A stretch of DNA of 64,000 nt from an uncultured Halomonas sp. (GCF_947493865.1 NZ_CANLTC010000001.1:248001-312000); one strand, 5' to 3'. Positions 28,207 to 37,036 are shown, counted from the first letter of the stretch. The notes: generated from the sequence alone by a model not told the origin. A program made the numbers and translations.

Positions 28207-30318
28207 TCACCACTTGCCATAGTTGCCTTCCTTCAACGCATCGTAGAGGTTGGCGACATTGTGTTCCTCACCGTCGTAGACCACTTTCTCGTTGCCTGAA
28301 AGCTCGATGGACTCGCCGCTTTCCAGCTCGAATACGTAAGTGGTGTTGTTCAAGTCTTCTTCGCGCACCAGAACGCCCTGCAGGGTTTCCGGGTTGAAGC
28401 GGAAGGTGGTGCAGCCCTTGAGCCTGCTTTCGTAGGCATCCAGATAAAGATCCTTGAACGCCTCATACGGGAAGTTCGTGGGAACGTTGACGGTCTTGGA
28501 GATGGCCGAGTCGATCCAGGCCTGGGCCGCCGCCTGTACCGCCACGTGCTGTTTCGGCGTGACCGCATCCGCGGTAATGAAATAATCCGGAAGATCGCTT
28601 TCCACCGCCTCGGCGGCCACGAAATGCCGATAGGCGGCGAGTTCGAAGGAGACGACCTCGACCTGCTCCTTGGTCTTCTTCCCGGCTTGTATGATGTTGC
28701 GATAGTAACGATGGGAGAATGACGGCTCGATGCCGTTGGAGGCATTGTTACCGAGCGACAGGCTGATGGTGCCGGTCGGGGCGATGGACGAGTGATGGGT
28801 AAAACGCGCGCCGTGCTCGGCGAGGGCTGCCACCAGTTCCGGCTCGACCTCGGCGATCTTCTGCATGTAGTTGCTGTAGCGGGCATGCAGGATACGCCCA
28901 GGCACCTTGTCACCAATCTCGTAGCCGTCTTTTGCCAGCTGCGGGCGCTCGCGCATCATCTTCGGAGTGATCTCGATCTCTTCTGCCAGAATCGGCGCCA
29001 TGCCCTTTTCCCGAGCAAGCTCGAGCGCCACCTTCCAGCCTTCGAGAGCGAGCGTCTGGCTTACCTCGTTGGTAAAGGCCAGGGAATCATCGCTGCCGTA
29101 GCGCATCTTGAGCATGGTCATCGTCGAACCGAGCCCCAGGAAACCCATGCCATGGCGTCGCTTGGACTCGATCTCGCGCTGCTGGCCGGGCAGTGGCAAG
29201 CCAGCGATTTCCACCACGTTATCGAGCATGCGGGTAAAGATCGCCACCACCTTGCGATAGCGCTCCCAGTCGAAGCGAGGATTGTCGCCAAAGGGCTCGA
29301 TCACGAACCGGGTCAGGTTGATCGATCCCAGCAGGCACGCGCCCTCCGGTGGAAGTGGCTGCTCACCGCAAGGGTTGGTCGCCCGGATCTCCTCGCAGAA
29401 CCAGTTGTTGTTCATGCGGTTGACCTGATCGATCAGGATGAAACCCGGTTCGGCGAAGTCGTAGGTGGAGGACATGATGGTGTCCCACAGCTCCCGGGCC
29501 TTGATCACCTCGACGATGCGACAGGCCACCCGGCCTTCATCGTCGACGGTGTAGCCCGGCTCGATCACCGGCCAGTCGCGATAGATCAGCTCATCTTGCT
29601 TGACGTCCTCCTTTTCACCGGGGTGCAGTGGAAACGCCAGCGGCCAATCCGCATTCTGCTTGACCGCTTCGATGAACTCATCGGTAATCAGAAGACTCAG
29701 GTTGAACTGCCGCAGTCGCCCCGCCTCGCGCTTGGCCTCGATGAACTCCCTGACGTCTGGATGGCCGACATCGAAGGTCGCCATCTGCGCCCCGCGACGA
29801 CCGCCGGCGGAGGCCACGGTGAAACACATCTTGTCGTGCACGTCCATGAACGCCAGCGGCCCATTGGTGCCGGCCCCGGCACCGAACACGAAGCCGCCCT
29901 TGTGGCGCAGGGTGGAGAATTCATAGCCGATGCCACAACCCGCCTTCAGCGTCATGCCCGCATCCACCACGGAACCGAGAATGTCCTGCATGGAGTCGTG
30001 GATGGTACGGGATACGGTGCAGTTGATCAGGCTGACCGCGGGCTTGTAATCCTCGGCGCCGGCATTGGAGAGAATCCGCCCCGCGGGGATGGCGCCATTT
30101 TCCAGGGCCCAGCGAAATTTCTCCAGCCATTCGGCAGCCTTGTCGCCTTCGACTGCGGCCAGGGCGCTAGCCACGCGCTCGTAAGTCGCCCGGACATCCT
30201 TGTCGACAGGCCGTTGGTGACGATCCTTGAGGCGATACTTGGAATCCCAGATATCGCGAGAGGGTACCTGCAGCGGTACCTCGTTGGATGTCTTGACGGC
30301 TTTGGCGGAAGTGCTCAT
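28207..30318 (-). CDS. nrdJa: NrdJa, catalytic part of split class II (adenosylcobalamin) ribonucleotide reductase
   Basis: A 703-residue catalytic subunit that reduces ribonucleotides with adenosylcobalamin and works with or without oxygen. Active-site motifs are SLINCTVSRTIHDSMQDIL near residue 96, NPCGEQPLPPEGACLLGSINL near residue 323 (radical cysteine in NPCGE), and APTGTISLSLGNNASNGIEP near residue 517. It lacks the C-terminal cysteine tail, which NrdJb supplies. NrdR boxes and a weaker FNR-type site lie upstream. A class III enzyme is also encoded in the window, so dNTP supply is covered for micro-oxic and anoxic growth. Confidence 0.94.
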   Translation of the reverse strand: MSTSAKAVKTSNEVPLQVPSRDIWDSKYRLKDRHQRPVDKDVRATYERVASALAAVEGDKAAEWLEKFRWALENGAIPAGRILSNAGAEDYKPAVSLINCTVSRTIHDSMQDILGSVVDAGMTLKAGCGIGYEFSTLRHKGGFVFGAGAGTNGPLAFMDVHDKMCFTVASAGGRRGAQMATFDVGHPDVREFIEAKREAGRLRQFNLSLLITDEFIEAVKQNADWPLAFPLHPGEKEDVKQDELIYRDWPVIEPGYTVDDEGRVACRIVEVIKARELWDTIMSSTYDFAEPGFILIDQVNRMNNNWFCEEIRATNPCGEQPLPPEGACLLGSINLTRFVIEPFGDNPRFDWERYRKVVAIFTRMLDNVVEIAGLPLPGQQREIESKRRHGMGFLGLGSTMTMLKMRYGSDDSLAFTNEVSQTLALEGWKVALELAREKGMAPILAEEIEITPKMMRERPQLAKDGYEIGDKVPGRILHARYSNYMQKIAEVEPELVAALAEHGARFTHHSSIAPTGTISLSLGNNASNGIEPSFSHRYYRNIIQAGKKTKEQVEVVSFELAAYRHFVAAEAVESDLPDYFITADAVTPKQHVAVQAAAQAWIDSAISKTVNVPTNFPYEAFKDLYLDAYESRLKGCTTFRFNPETLQGVLVREEDLNNTTYVFELESGESIELSGNEKVVYDGEEHNVANLYDALKEGNYGKW

Positions 30319-30478
30319 GAGGAGAAATCTCCAAACATTCTGAAATTAAGAAAAACCCGGGCCAGCAGCTAGCCCGTAGGCAAAATCTGAGTACAAAACT
30401 AATCGAATGCAATCACTTTTCTAATTGCGCAAGGTGCTTTAATGCTGGCCATCCTAATCACCCTGGCCTCTATCGATC

Positions 30479-30492
30479 ATGACTCACGTCAA
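30479..30492 (-). promoter_or_regulatory. Weak FNR-like site before nrdJa
   Basis: On the minus strand TTGAC-GTGA-GTCAT matches nine of ten conserved FNR-family positions. It is about 161 bp before the nrdJa ATG. Confidence 0.45.
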
Positions 30493-30522
30493 GAAAATGT
30501 TATTTCCTACCGGCAAATATAC

Positions 30523-30569
30523 ACACTACATATGGGTTCCATAATGATAACAAACACAATATATGGAAT
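30523..30569. promoter_or_regulatory. Paired NrdR boxes before nrdJa
   Basis: ACACTACATATGGGTT (30523-30538) and ACACAATATATGGAAT (30554-30569) resemble the NrdR box and start 31 bp apart, the same phasing as before nrdD. They lie about 205-250 bp upstream of nrdJa, so a leader is expected. Confidence 0.78.
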
Positions 30570-30676
30570 CTATTTCGAATTTTCAGCCCTGACGGAACCT
30601 GATACCCCAGGCTCCCGCACACCGCTTTTCTTCGCCTGCTCCTGCGTGGCGATTGCCGCCATTCGTTCCGGGCTTT

Positions 30677-30699
30677 AAGATGTGTAATATATGCATCTT
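30677..30699 (+). promoter_or_regulatory. NsrR operator before fdxA-norEF
   Basis: A 23-bp element with perfect outer halves AAGATG-N11-CATCTT, extended outward to TTTAAGATG/CATCTTAAA. It ends 19 bp before the fdxA ATG, so NsrR binding would block transcription or initiation. It is the best NsrR match in the window. Confidence 0.85.
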
Positions 30700-30718
30700 A
30701 AAAATCGGGAGATGAGCC

Positions 30719-31042
30719 ATGACCTTCGTGGTCACCGAAAACTGCATCAAATGCAAGTACACCGACTGCGTGGAAGTCTGTCCCGTCGATTGCTTCTATG
30801 AGGGCCCTAATTTCCTGGTAATCAACCCGGATGAGTGTATCGATTGCGCGCTATGTGAGCCCGAGTGTCCAGCGGAGGCAATCTTCGCCGAGGACGAGCT
30901 ACCCGACTCACAGCGTCATTTTATCGAACTCAACGCGGAGCTGGCCGAGCAGTGGCCGGTTATCACCGAGAAGCAGGACCCGCCTGAGGACGCTGAAGAG
31001 TGGGACGGCGTTCCCAACAAGCTACCCCACCTTGAACGCTAA
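30719..31042 (+). CDS. fdxA: Seven-iron ferredoxin FdxA
   Basis: A 107-residue ferredoxin with one 3Fe-4S and one 4Fe-4S cluster. The N-terminal [22 protein letters not shown] and the central [12 protein letters not shown] are diagnostic of the FdxA family. It starts an operon with a membrane protein, norE and norF, and is directly behind an NsrR operator, so NO induction is likely. FdxA is not a standard nor gene; the link to NO metabolism here is positional and regulatory. Confidence 0.93.
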   Translation: MTFVVTENCIKCKYTDCVEVCPVDCFYEGPNFLVINPDECIDCALCEPECPAEAIFAEDELPDSQRHFIELNAELAEQWPVITEKQDPPEDAEEWDGVPNKLPHLER

Positions 31043-31055
31043 AGAGGGATGACGC

Positions 31056-31499
31056 ATGCCAACCAATCTCGAACGCAACGAAGACGACTTCGCCGCTCTC
31101 AAAGCCAACTCACCGGGCCGCGGCGCTGCTGTTTTGATCTATGCCTTGTATCTGGGCAGCATCATGGCCGTGGTCACGGCGCCGCTCGGCGTAGCGATCG
31201 CTCACTTCAAGCTGGGGCGCGGCGCCGAATGGGTCGATACGCACCTGCTGTTTCAGATTCGCACCTTCTGGCTCGGGATCGTGGCGGGTGGCATTGGACT
31301 GCTGCTGTGGAACCTGCTGGGCTATCTCGATGCCGCTCCGGGCATCGCCTGGGGATTGGGCTATCTATTCTTCATGATGTGCCTGATATGGATGGTAGCG
31401 CGCTGTGGCGTGGGCATTCATCGCCTGATGGCCAACCGCCCCATCGACAATCCGCGCAGCCTGACTTTCGGTGGCGCCTCGGTGAGTTTCCATGACTGA
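31056..31499 (+). CDS. Small polytopic membrane protein in the fdxA-norEF operon
   Basis: A 147-residue protein with about four hydrophobic helices (for example AAVLIYALYLGSIMAVVTAP and IVAGGIGLLLWNLLGYL). The segment WVDTHLLFQIRTFWLGI and the end MANRPIDNPRSLTFGG resemble a DUF4870-like membrane family, but I am not sure of the name. It is 13 bp after fdxA and overlaps norE by 8 bp, so it is co-translated with NO-reductase accessory genes. Its function is unknown. Confidence 0.8.
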   Translation: MPTNLERNEDDFAALKANSPGRGAAVLIYALYLGSIMAVVTAPLGVAIAHFKLGRGAEWVDTHLLFQIRTFWLGIVAGGIGLLLWNLLGYLDAAPGIAWGLGYLFFMMCLIWMVARCGVGIHRLMANRPIDNPRSLTFGGASVSFHD

Positions 31500-32121
31500 A
31501 TCGCAACACGGCCAGCCTGGGCAGAGTGACGCCTTGACGGACGACGCTATCGAGAGCGACGCCGCCGATACCGATAGCGACTGGGGCCCGCTATCCGCCC
31601 TGCCCGGCAACCCCTTGATGTGGGTGCTGATCCTGAGCGAAATGCTGGTGTTTGCCGCCGCCTTTGGCCTCTACGCCTGGATGCGCGCCGCGGAGCAGCC
31701 ACTTTTCGATGCTTCCCAGCAGCAGCTCGACCCCATCATGGGCGGCCTGAATACCATGGTGCTGTTGACCAGCGGCCTGTTTGCGGCGCTGGCGGTGAAT
31801 GCGGTGGCGCAAGGCCGGATACGCCATAGCCGGCGTTGGCTGCTGGCGACCATGACGCTCGGCGCGATATTCTGCGCAATCAAGATCGTCGAATACATCG
31901 ACAAGTTCAGTGCCGGCCTGACGCCTGACACCAACACCTTCTTCGCCTTCTATTATCTGCTGACCGGCTTTCATTTCGCCCACGTGCTGTTCGGGCTGGG
32001 AGTGCTTGCCCTGGTGACCTGGCGCACCACGCTTGCCAATGTGGAGACCGCCACGGCCTTCTGGCACATGGTCGATCTGATCTGGATTCTGCTCTACCCG
32101 CTGATTTATCTATTGAGATAA
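31492..32121 (+). CDS. norE: NorE, cytochrome c oxidase subunit III-like accessory protein
   Basis: A 209-residue membrane protein of the heme-copper oxidase subunit III family. After an acidic N-terminal stretch it reads NPLMWVLILSEMLVFAAAFGLY, and later FYYLLTGFHFAHVLFGLGVLAL and ATAFWHMVDLIWILLYPLIYLLR, the typical subunit III helices. NorE accompanies NO reductase in many denitrifiers and affects its full activity. It is followed by norF. Confidence 0.9.
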   Translation: MTESQHGQPGQSDALTDDAIESDAADTDSDWGPLSALPGNPLMWVLILSEMLVFAAAFGLYAWMRAAEQPLFDASQQQLDPIMGGLNTMVLLTSGLFAALAVNAVAQGRIRHSRRWLLATMTLGAIFCAIKIVEYIDKFSAGLTPDTNTFFAFYYLLTGFHFAHVLFGLGVLALVTWRTTLANVETATAFWHMVDLIWILLYPLIYLLR

Positions 32122-32142
32122 CCATTTGCCGAGTTAACCAAG

Positions 32143-32445
32143 ATGACGACGCATCCCACTACCCGCCGCCTGACGATTACCTGGGTCATTCTGATGGGGC
32201 TGACACTGGTATCGATGATCTCCGCCCGGCTCGACGCCGAGGATCAGTGGCTGGCATTGCCGCTCTGGTCGGCGCTGCTGGTGTTGATCAGCACCGGCTT
32301 CAAGGCGCATCAAGTGTTGATGATCTATCTCAACCTGCGTGTCTCGTCACCTGCCTGGAAAGGTGCCTTCCTGGGCCTGGCGCTGGTGATCCTGGGGTTG
32401 ATCCTGTCGGGCTACCTGGCGGCCCGGGCCAACCTTCTTGGCTGA
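32143..32445 (+). CDS. norF: NorF-like small membrane protein (oxidase subunit IV-like)
   Basis: A 100-residue protein with three hydrophobic helices resembling prokaryotic cytochrome c oxidase subunit IV and NorF. The segment GFKAHQVLMIYLNLRVSSPAWK is typical of the family. It is 21 bp after norE and ends the NsrR-linked operon, convergent with the nor catalytic operon. Confidence 0.82.
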   Translation: MTTHPTTRRLTITWVILMGLTLVSMISARLDAEDQWLALPLWSALLVLISTGFKAHQVLMIYLNLRVSSPAWKGAFLGLALVILGLILSGYLAARANLLG

Positions 32446-32459
32446 TCGTTCTTGGCTGA

Positions 32460-32666
32460 TCAGGGCTGCCGGCGCCGTTTCGGGTCGGCGCGCACCCAAT
32501 CGTCCAACCGCCGCGCCAGGACCATCAAGCCATAGACGATAAAGGGCGCGGGGAAGATCATCGCCACGCCCCAATCCTTCGTATTGATGATCCAGGCTAC
32601 CGGAATCACCACCGCCAGAAAGACCAGGCCACCTATCAGTATCGCGACCACGGCGCGGGCAGTCAT
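32460..32666 (-). CDS. Small two-helix membrane protein after norD
   Basis: A 68-residue protein with two hydrophobic helices (VVAILIGGLVFLAVVIPVAW and VAMIFPAPFIVYGLMVLA) and a basic C-terminus ending KRRRQP. AAGGAG lies 10 bases before the ATG, and the gene starts 14 bp after norD, so it is probably the last gene of the norCBQD operon. I do not recognise it. Confidence 0.72.
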   Translation of the reverse strand: MTARAVVAILIGGLVFLAVVIPVAWIINTKDWGVAMIFPAPFIVYGLMVLARRLDDWVRADPKRRRQP

Positions 32667-32680
32667 GAATGATTCGCTCC

Positions 32681-34621
32681 TTAGTTGGCAATAATTTGAC
32701 GGTATATCCCTGGCAACGCCAAAGAAAGGTGCTCGGGCTTTTGCACGATGGCGTAGCCGCCGCGGCCAAATAGATGCGGAATATACTGCCGCGCCTCCTG
32801 GTCGATGGTCACGCCGAATACCTTGATCTCCTGCTGACGCGCATCACGGATCGCCTTGCGGGTGTCCTCGATGCCATAACGCCCTTCGTAATAGTCGGTA
32901 TCGTTGGGCTTGCCGTCGGTGAGTACCAGCAGCAGCCGATGCCGATTGGGCCGTTTGGAAAGCTCTTGGGTCATATGCCGGATGGCTGGCCCCATGCGGG
33001 TGTAGCGCCCGGGTTTGAGGGCTGCGATGCGCCGGTCGACTCGCTCGTTCATCGGCTCTTCAAACGTCTTGAGAGTGTTGACCCATACCTTCTGGCGGCG
33101 ATGGGAGGTGAAGCAGTGGATCGCGTAGTCGTCTCCGCATCCCGCCAGGCCATGGCCGAGCACCAGCAGGGCTTCCTTTTCCACGTCCAGCACCCGCCTA
33201 TCCTCCAGCCAGGCATCCGTGGACAGCGATACGTCCACCAGGATCGTCACCGCCAGATCCCGGGCCTGCTGTCGGGTCGCCAGATACAGGCGATCGTTGG
33301 TCTCGCCGGTGGCGGCCAGGTCACAATGGGCGCGAATCACCGCATCCATGTCCAGTTCACTGCCATCGAGTTGGCCACGCAGGGTTTCGCGACGCGGGCG
33401 CAGCGCCTCGAACTCCCGACGCACTCGCCGAATACGCCGCCGGGTCGTGTCGTCCGGGGTCCAGTTTTCGCCTTCTTCGCTTTGCAGGCCCGTCAGCACC
33501 GCGCAGTGATCCGGTAGATAGATCTGCTTGCGATGATTCCACTCGGGATAAAGGTGCTTGCCACGCAGGCGCTCGCCACTGATGGCTTCCGGCGCCAGGT
33601 CCAGATCGATCTTGAGCTGGGATGCCGCCCGCTGCTGGTGGGGGCTCAGCGTGATCTCCTCCATCTGTTCTGCGGTGCTCTTGGCGTTCTTGTCCTCCTC
33701 GTCATCCACCATCCGATTGAGGTTGATCATCTCGGAAAAGGACAGCATCTTCTCGAAGCGATTGAAGATCAGCGAGTCCTTGCGTTCACTCTGGTCCTGA
33801 CGCCGACGCTCCGCCTTGCGCTTGCCTTGAGCGACCGCCTCGGCCTGTTGATCGCCTGGCTCATCGTCGTCGCCCAAGGGACGGGTTTCGCCCTGATTAC
33901 CCAGATCGACGACCTGCGCCCAGAGCGGTACGGGAAGCGGTGGACGATAGCCCCGTGGTGCTTGAAAGGCATCCAGGGAGGCATCGGGGTCGTGAATTGC
34001 CGCCTCCACTTCGGCGGCCTCGCCGCTCAACGGGTGCGGGTCGCCTAGCAGGCGTAGGATCACCTTCTCGACGGCGGCCTCGGTAGCCGGGAGGCGGCGC
34101 TTGGGGCGAATGACCAACAGCGCCTTGCAGAGCCGCATGTGGCGCTCTTGCAGCCCCGGGAAATGGGTCAGGGTTCGACGAGTCGCCCCTAGCACGTCAC
34201 GCAGCCAGGCGATGTCCTGACGCAAGGGGTCATCGTAACGTGGGACGCGACGCGCCAGCGCCAGGAAGGCCGCCAACCAGAAATAAAGATCGCGATTGAG
34301 GGCCGCATCGGCAAACAGGTCGAGAGTGGGAGGCAGCAGCAGATTTTCCTCGTCGCGTCGGGCGATATCGAGGATTTCCTCATCGAAGCCCAGGCGCTGT
34401 CGCAGACTCAAGCGATGGGTCGAGTTGCGCGCGGCAATGGCTGCCACTTCCAGACCCGCCTCGCCACCACTGGCACGGAAAAACACCCCCAGCACGATGC
34501 GCAGATCCTCGAGATGGACCGCCGCCTCGGGGTGATGCGGGTAACTAGTGGCATTGGACGCCCAGCGGTGCCAGTGGCGCCCGACGAACTCTTCCACTTC
34601 AAGAAAATCCAGCTTGCTCAT
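32681..34621 (-). CDS. norD: NorD, VWA-domain activation protein for NO reductase
   Basis: A 646-residue cytoplasmic protein that with the NorQ ATPase activates cNor, probably by metal insertion. The C-terminal von Willebrand A domain shows the MIDAS motif DVSLS (VTILVDVSLSTDAW) followed by TDGKPNDTDYYEGRYGIEDT. The middle is a charged, low-complexity linker. Length fits the family (about 610-650). It follows norQ after 170 bp. Confidence 0.92.
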   Translation of the reverse strand: MSKLDFLEVEEFVGRHWHRWASNATSYPHHPEAAVHLEDLRIVLGVFFRASGGEAGLEVAAIAARNSTHRLSLRQRLGFDEEILDIARRDEENLLLPPTLDLFADAALNRDLYFWLAAFLALARRVPRYDDPLRQDIAWLRDVLGATRRTLTHFPGLQERHMRLCKALLVIRPKRRLPATEAAVEKVILRLLGDPHPLSGEAAEVEAAIHDPDASLDAFQAPRGYRPPLPVPLWAQVVDLGNQGETRPLGDDDEPGDQQAEAVAQGKRKAERRRQDQSERKDSLIFNRFEKMLSFSEMINLNRMVDDEEDKNAKSTAEQMEEITLSPHQQRAASQLKIDLDLAPEAISGERLRGKHLYPEWNHRKQIYLPDHCAVLTGLQSEEGENWTPDDTTRRRIRRVRREFEALRPRRETLRGQLDGSELDMDAVIRAHCDLAATGETNDRLYLATRQQARDLAVTILVDVSLSTDAWLEDRRVLDVEKEALLVLGHGLAGCGDDYAIHCFTSHRRQKVWVNTLKTFEEPMNERVDRRIAALKPGRYTRMGPAIRHMTQELSKRPNRHRLLLVLTDGKPNDTDYYEGRYGIEDTRKAIRDARQQEIKVFGVTIDQEARQYIPHLFGRGGYAIVQKPEHLSLALPGIYRQIIAN

Positions 34622-34791
34622 AGGCTCATATCCTCAAGACGCGTTTCGAGAGAAAGCTTCGATTCATGTCGCGAGCGATGAGAGGCTGGTCGCCGCCGGA
34701 ACGCAGTAACCGGAGTTTACATGTCGGTAAATGACGATTGCGAGTACCGCCGGCGGGCAGGATATCGAGCGCAGCAATGAATCGGCCTTTC

Positions 34792-35604
34792 TCAACCAAA
34801 GGTGGCACGGATGGCCTCCATCAACCCTTCTTGCACATCATCGTCGTCGGAAAGCGGCTCCACCAGGGTCGCCCGGGCGGCCTGCATGATGGGCATGCCG
34901 GCAACGATCAAGGTGGCGCAGTAGACCAGCAGACGTGTCGATACGCCCTCCTCCAGGTCCTGGCCCTTCATGTCGCGCAATCGCGCAGCCAGATTGACCA
35001 GGGCGCTACATCTGTCCGCGGACAGACCACTTTCCCGAGCGACGATATCGCGCTCCACCGCCGGAGGAGGAAAGCCGAAAGTCTGGGCCACGAAGCGCTG
35101 GCGAGTGCTGGGCTTGAGCGACTTCAGGATGTGCTGATAGCCAGGATTGTAGGAGACCACCAGCATGAAATCGTCTGGTGCCTCGAGCAGCTCGCCGGTA
35201 CGCTCCAAGGGCAGCAAACGGCGATCGTCGGTCAAGGGGTGCAGTACCACGGTGACGTCCTTGCGCGCCTCTACCACCTCGTCGAGATAGCAGATTCCCC
35301 CTTCACGCACGGCGCGGGTCAGGGGACCATCGACCCAACGCGTCTCGCCGCCCTGAAGCAGATAACGCCCGGTCAAGTCGGCGGCGGTCAAGTCATCGTG
35401 GCAGGAGACGGTAAATAGCGGCTTGCCCAGTCGCGCCGCCATATGGGCGACGAAGCGGGTCTTGCCGCAGCCGGTGGGACCCTTGAGCAGCAAGGGCAGG
35501 TGCTGGCGATAGGCATGTTCGAACAGTTCGCGTTCGTTACCGACCGGTTGGTAAAAAGGAAGCTCACGATCAGCCCCAATGGGCTGGGCGGGTGAGGATG
35601 ACAT
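34792..35604 (-). CDS. norQ: NorQ, MoxR-type AAA+ ATPase
   Basis: AAA+ ATPase of 270 residues (CbbQ/NorQ branch) that works with NorD to activate NO reductase. Walker A is GPTGCGKTRF, Walker B region GGICYLDEVVEAR, and the sensor region FMLVVSYNPGYQ. The start at 35604 (MSSSPAQPIGADRELPF) is preferred because it has GGAG upstream and matches family length; a start at 35643 would run into the hairpin at 35631-35655. Confidence 0.92.
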   Translation of the reverse strand: MSSSPAQPIGADRELPFYQPVGNERELFEHAYRQHLPLLLKGPTGCGKTRFVAHMAARLGKPLFTVSCHDDLTAADLTGRYLLQGGETRWVDGPLTRAVREGGICYLDEVVEARKDVTVVLHPLTDDRRLLPLERTGELLEAPDDFMLVVSYNPGYQHILKSLKPSTRQRFVAQTFGFPPPAVERDIVARESGLSADRCSALVNLAARLRDMKGQDLEEGVSTRLLVYCATLIVAGMPIMQAARATLVEPLSDDDDVQEGLMEAIRATFG

Positions 35605-35630
35605 AAAGACACTCCAGGAAGAATCGATGT

Positions 35631-35655
35631 CCCGCGACCTCAAGGAGGTCGCGGG
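35631..35655 (-). terminator. Strong hairpin between norB and norQ
   Basis: CCCGCGACCTC and GAGGTCGCGGG form a perfect 11-bp stem with a 3-nt loop in the 82-bp gap between norB and norQ. No T-run follows on the minus strand. It is likely an attenuator or mRNA stabiliser that gives more NorCB than NorQD. Confidence 0.6.
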
Positions 35656-35686
35656 TTACTACGTGGTGCGATAAGTCAGCAACGGC

Positions 35687-37036
35687 TCAGTAGGCGCCGG
35701 AGGTCAACTGAGTACCGCCGGCAGGCACCTGCTCCTTCACTCGTCCAAAGATGGCGTAAAGGAACAGCACAGCCGCGATGGCCACTGCCACACCCGTACC
35801 CAGACGCATGACATAGAACAGCACGAGCTGATCCTGCACTTCCATGTAGTTCATGCCCAGCACCCGCTGCAGGTGAGTCTGCACCACACCGGCAAAGGTC
35901 AGGGTGAAGGTCATGAAGGCCATGGCGGAGGTCATGATCCAGAAGCTCCACATGTTCATGATCTGATTGTAGGGCTGCACGCGACGAATCTGCGGCATGG
36001 CGTAGGTGATCACCGCCAGTATCATCATCACGTAGGCACCGTAGAAGGCCAGATGCCCATGGGCAGCCGTGACCTGGGTCCCGTGGCTATAGTAGTTGAC
36101 GAAGGACAGGGTATGCATGAAGCCCCATACGCCGGCGCCAAAGAACGCTGTGGCAGCGCTGCCCAGAGTCCATAGCATGGCGCTCTTGTTGGGGTGATTG
36201 CGCCGCCCCTTCCAGAACATGCTGAAGGCGAACATCACCATGACGAAGAATGGCAATACCTCGAGGGTGGAGAAGATGCTGCCGATGGGCTGCCAGTAGC
36301 CAGGCGCACCGATCCAGTAGTAGTGGTGACCGGTCCCCAGCAGGCCGGAGAACAGCGCCAGCCCGATGATGACGTAGAGCCACTTCTCGATCACTTCGCG
36401 GTCCACCCCGGTCATCTTGATCAGCAGATAGGCCAGCAAGGAGGCCATGATCAGTTCCCACACGCCCTCTACCCAGATGTGCACGACCCACCACCAGTAG
36501 AGCTTGTCCAGGGCCAGGTTGCTCGGGTTGAAGAAAGCGAACAGCCAGAATACTGCCGCCAGCCACAGGCCCAGCATCAGGATCATGTTGACCGCGGTCT
36601 TGCGCCCCTTGAGCAAGGTCATGCTGGTGTTGTAGAGAAACATCAGAAAGGAGATGGTGATCAGCACCTTGACCCAGAACGGCTGCTCGAGGAACTCACG
36701 ACCTTCATGGATGCCGAACTGATAGCTGACCAGCGCGCCCACGCCAGCGATGACGAAGATACCCAACTGAATGTAGGCAATCATCGGGCTATGAATCTCC
36801 CGCTCCGCTTCTTCGGGCATCAGGAAGTAGGTACAGCCCATGAAACCGATCAACAGCCAGACGATCAATAGATTGGTATGACTCATGCGTATGATGTTGA
36901 AGGGCATGAACTCGGCCCAGAATTCCGGTACCACATAGACGGTGGCGGCCAACAACCCAAACACGATTTGCAGCGCGAATAACAACATCGCGACGGCAAA
37001 GAAGGGGTAGGCCACCCATTGTGTTTCATATTTCAT
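35687..37036 (-). CDS. norB: NorB, catalytic subunit of cytochrome c-dependent NO reductase
   Basis: Inner-membrane subunit of 449 residues with 12 helices that reduces NO to N2O. Heme and FeB ligands are visible in RMSHTNLLIVWLL (His near 53), VVHIWVEGVWELI (His and the FeB Glu near 190-200), GTGHHYYWIG (two His near 240) and THLSF-like HGHLAFYGAY (His near 330). It has no quinol-oxidising N-terminal extension, so it is cNor. It follows norC after 64 bp. Confidence 0.97.
   Translation of the reverse strand: MKYETQWVAYPFFAVAMLLFALQIVFGLLAATVYVVPEFWAEFMPFNIIRMSHTNLLIVWLLIGFMGCTYFLMPEEAEREIHSPMIAYIQLGIFVIAGVGALVSYQFGIHEGREFLEQPFWVKVLITISFLMFLYNTSMTLLKGRKTAVNMILMLGLWLAAVFWLFAFFNPSNLALDKLYWWWVVHIWVEGVWELIMASLLAYLLIKMTGVDREVIEKWLYVIIGLALFSGLLGTGHHYYWIGAPGYWQPIGSIFSTLEVLPFFVMVMFAFSMFWKGRRNHPNKSAMLWTLGSAATAFFGAGVWGFMHTLSFVNYYSHGTQVTAAHGHLAFYGAYVMMILAVITYAMPQIRRVQPYNQIMNMWSFWIMTSAMAFMTFTLTFAGVVQTHLQRVLGMNYMEVQDQLVLFYVMRLGTGVAVAIAAVLFLYAIFGRVKEQVPAGGTQLTSGAY

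Larger units (their letters stand above)
30319..30718. other. Divergent regulatory region between nrdJa and fdxA
   Basis: This 400-bp region controls nrdJa (minus) and fdxA (plus). It contains an FNR-like site (30479-30492), two NrdR boxes (30523-30569) and an NsrR operator (30677-30699). An open frame of 78 codons at 30442-30678 crosses these sites and is judged not to be a gene. Confidence 0.7.

Noticed and set aside
28792..30372. A 526-codon plus-strand frame opposite nrdJa
   Set aside because: Antisense shadow; nrdJa motifs are complete on the minus strand.
30442..30678. A 78-codon frame between nrdJa and fdxA
   Set aside because: It runs through both NrdR boxes and the FNR-like site and ends at the NsrR operator; no ribosome site or homology.
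34626..34808. A 60-codon minus-strand frame between norQ and norD
   Set aside because: Overlaps the end of norQ, with no clear ribosome site and no pattern; the 170-bp gap is treated as spacer.
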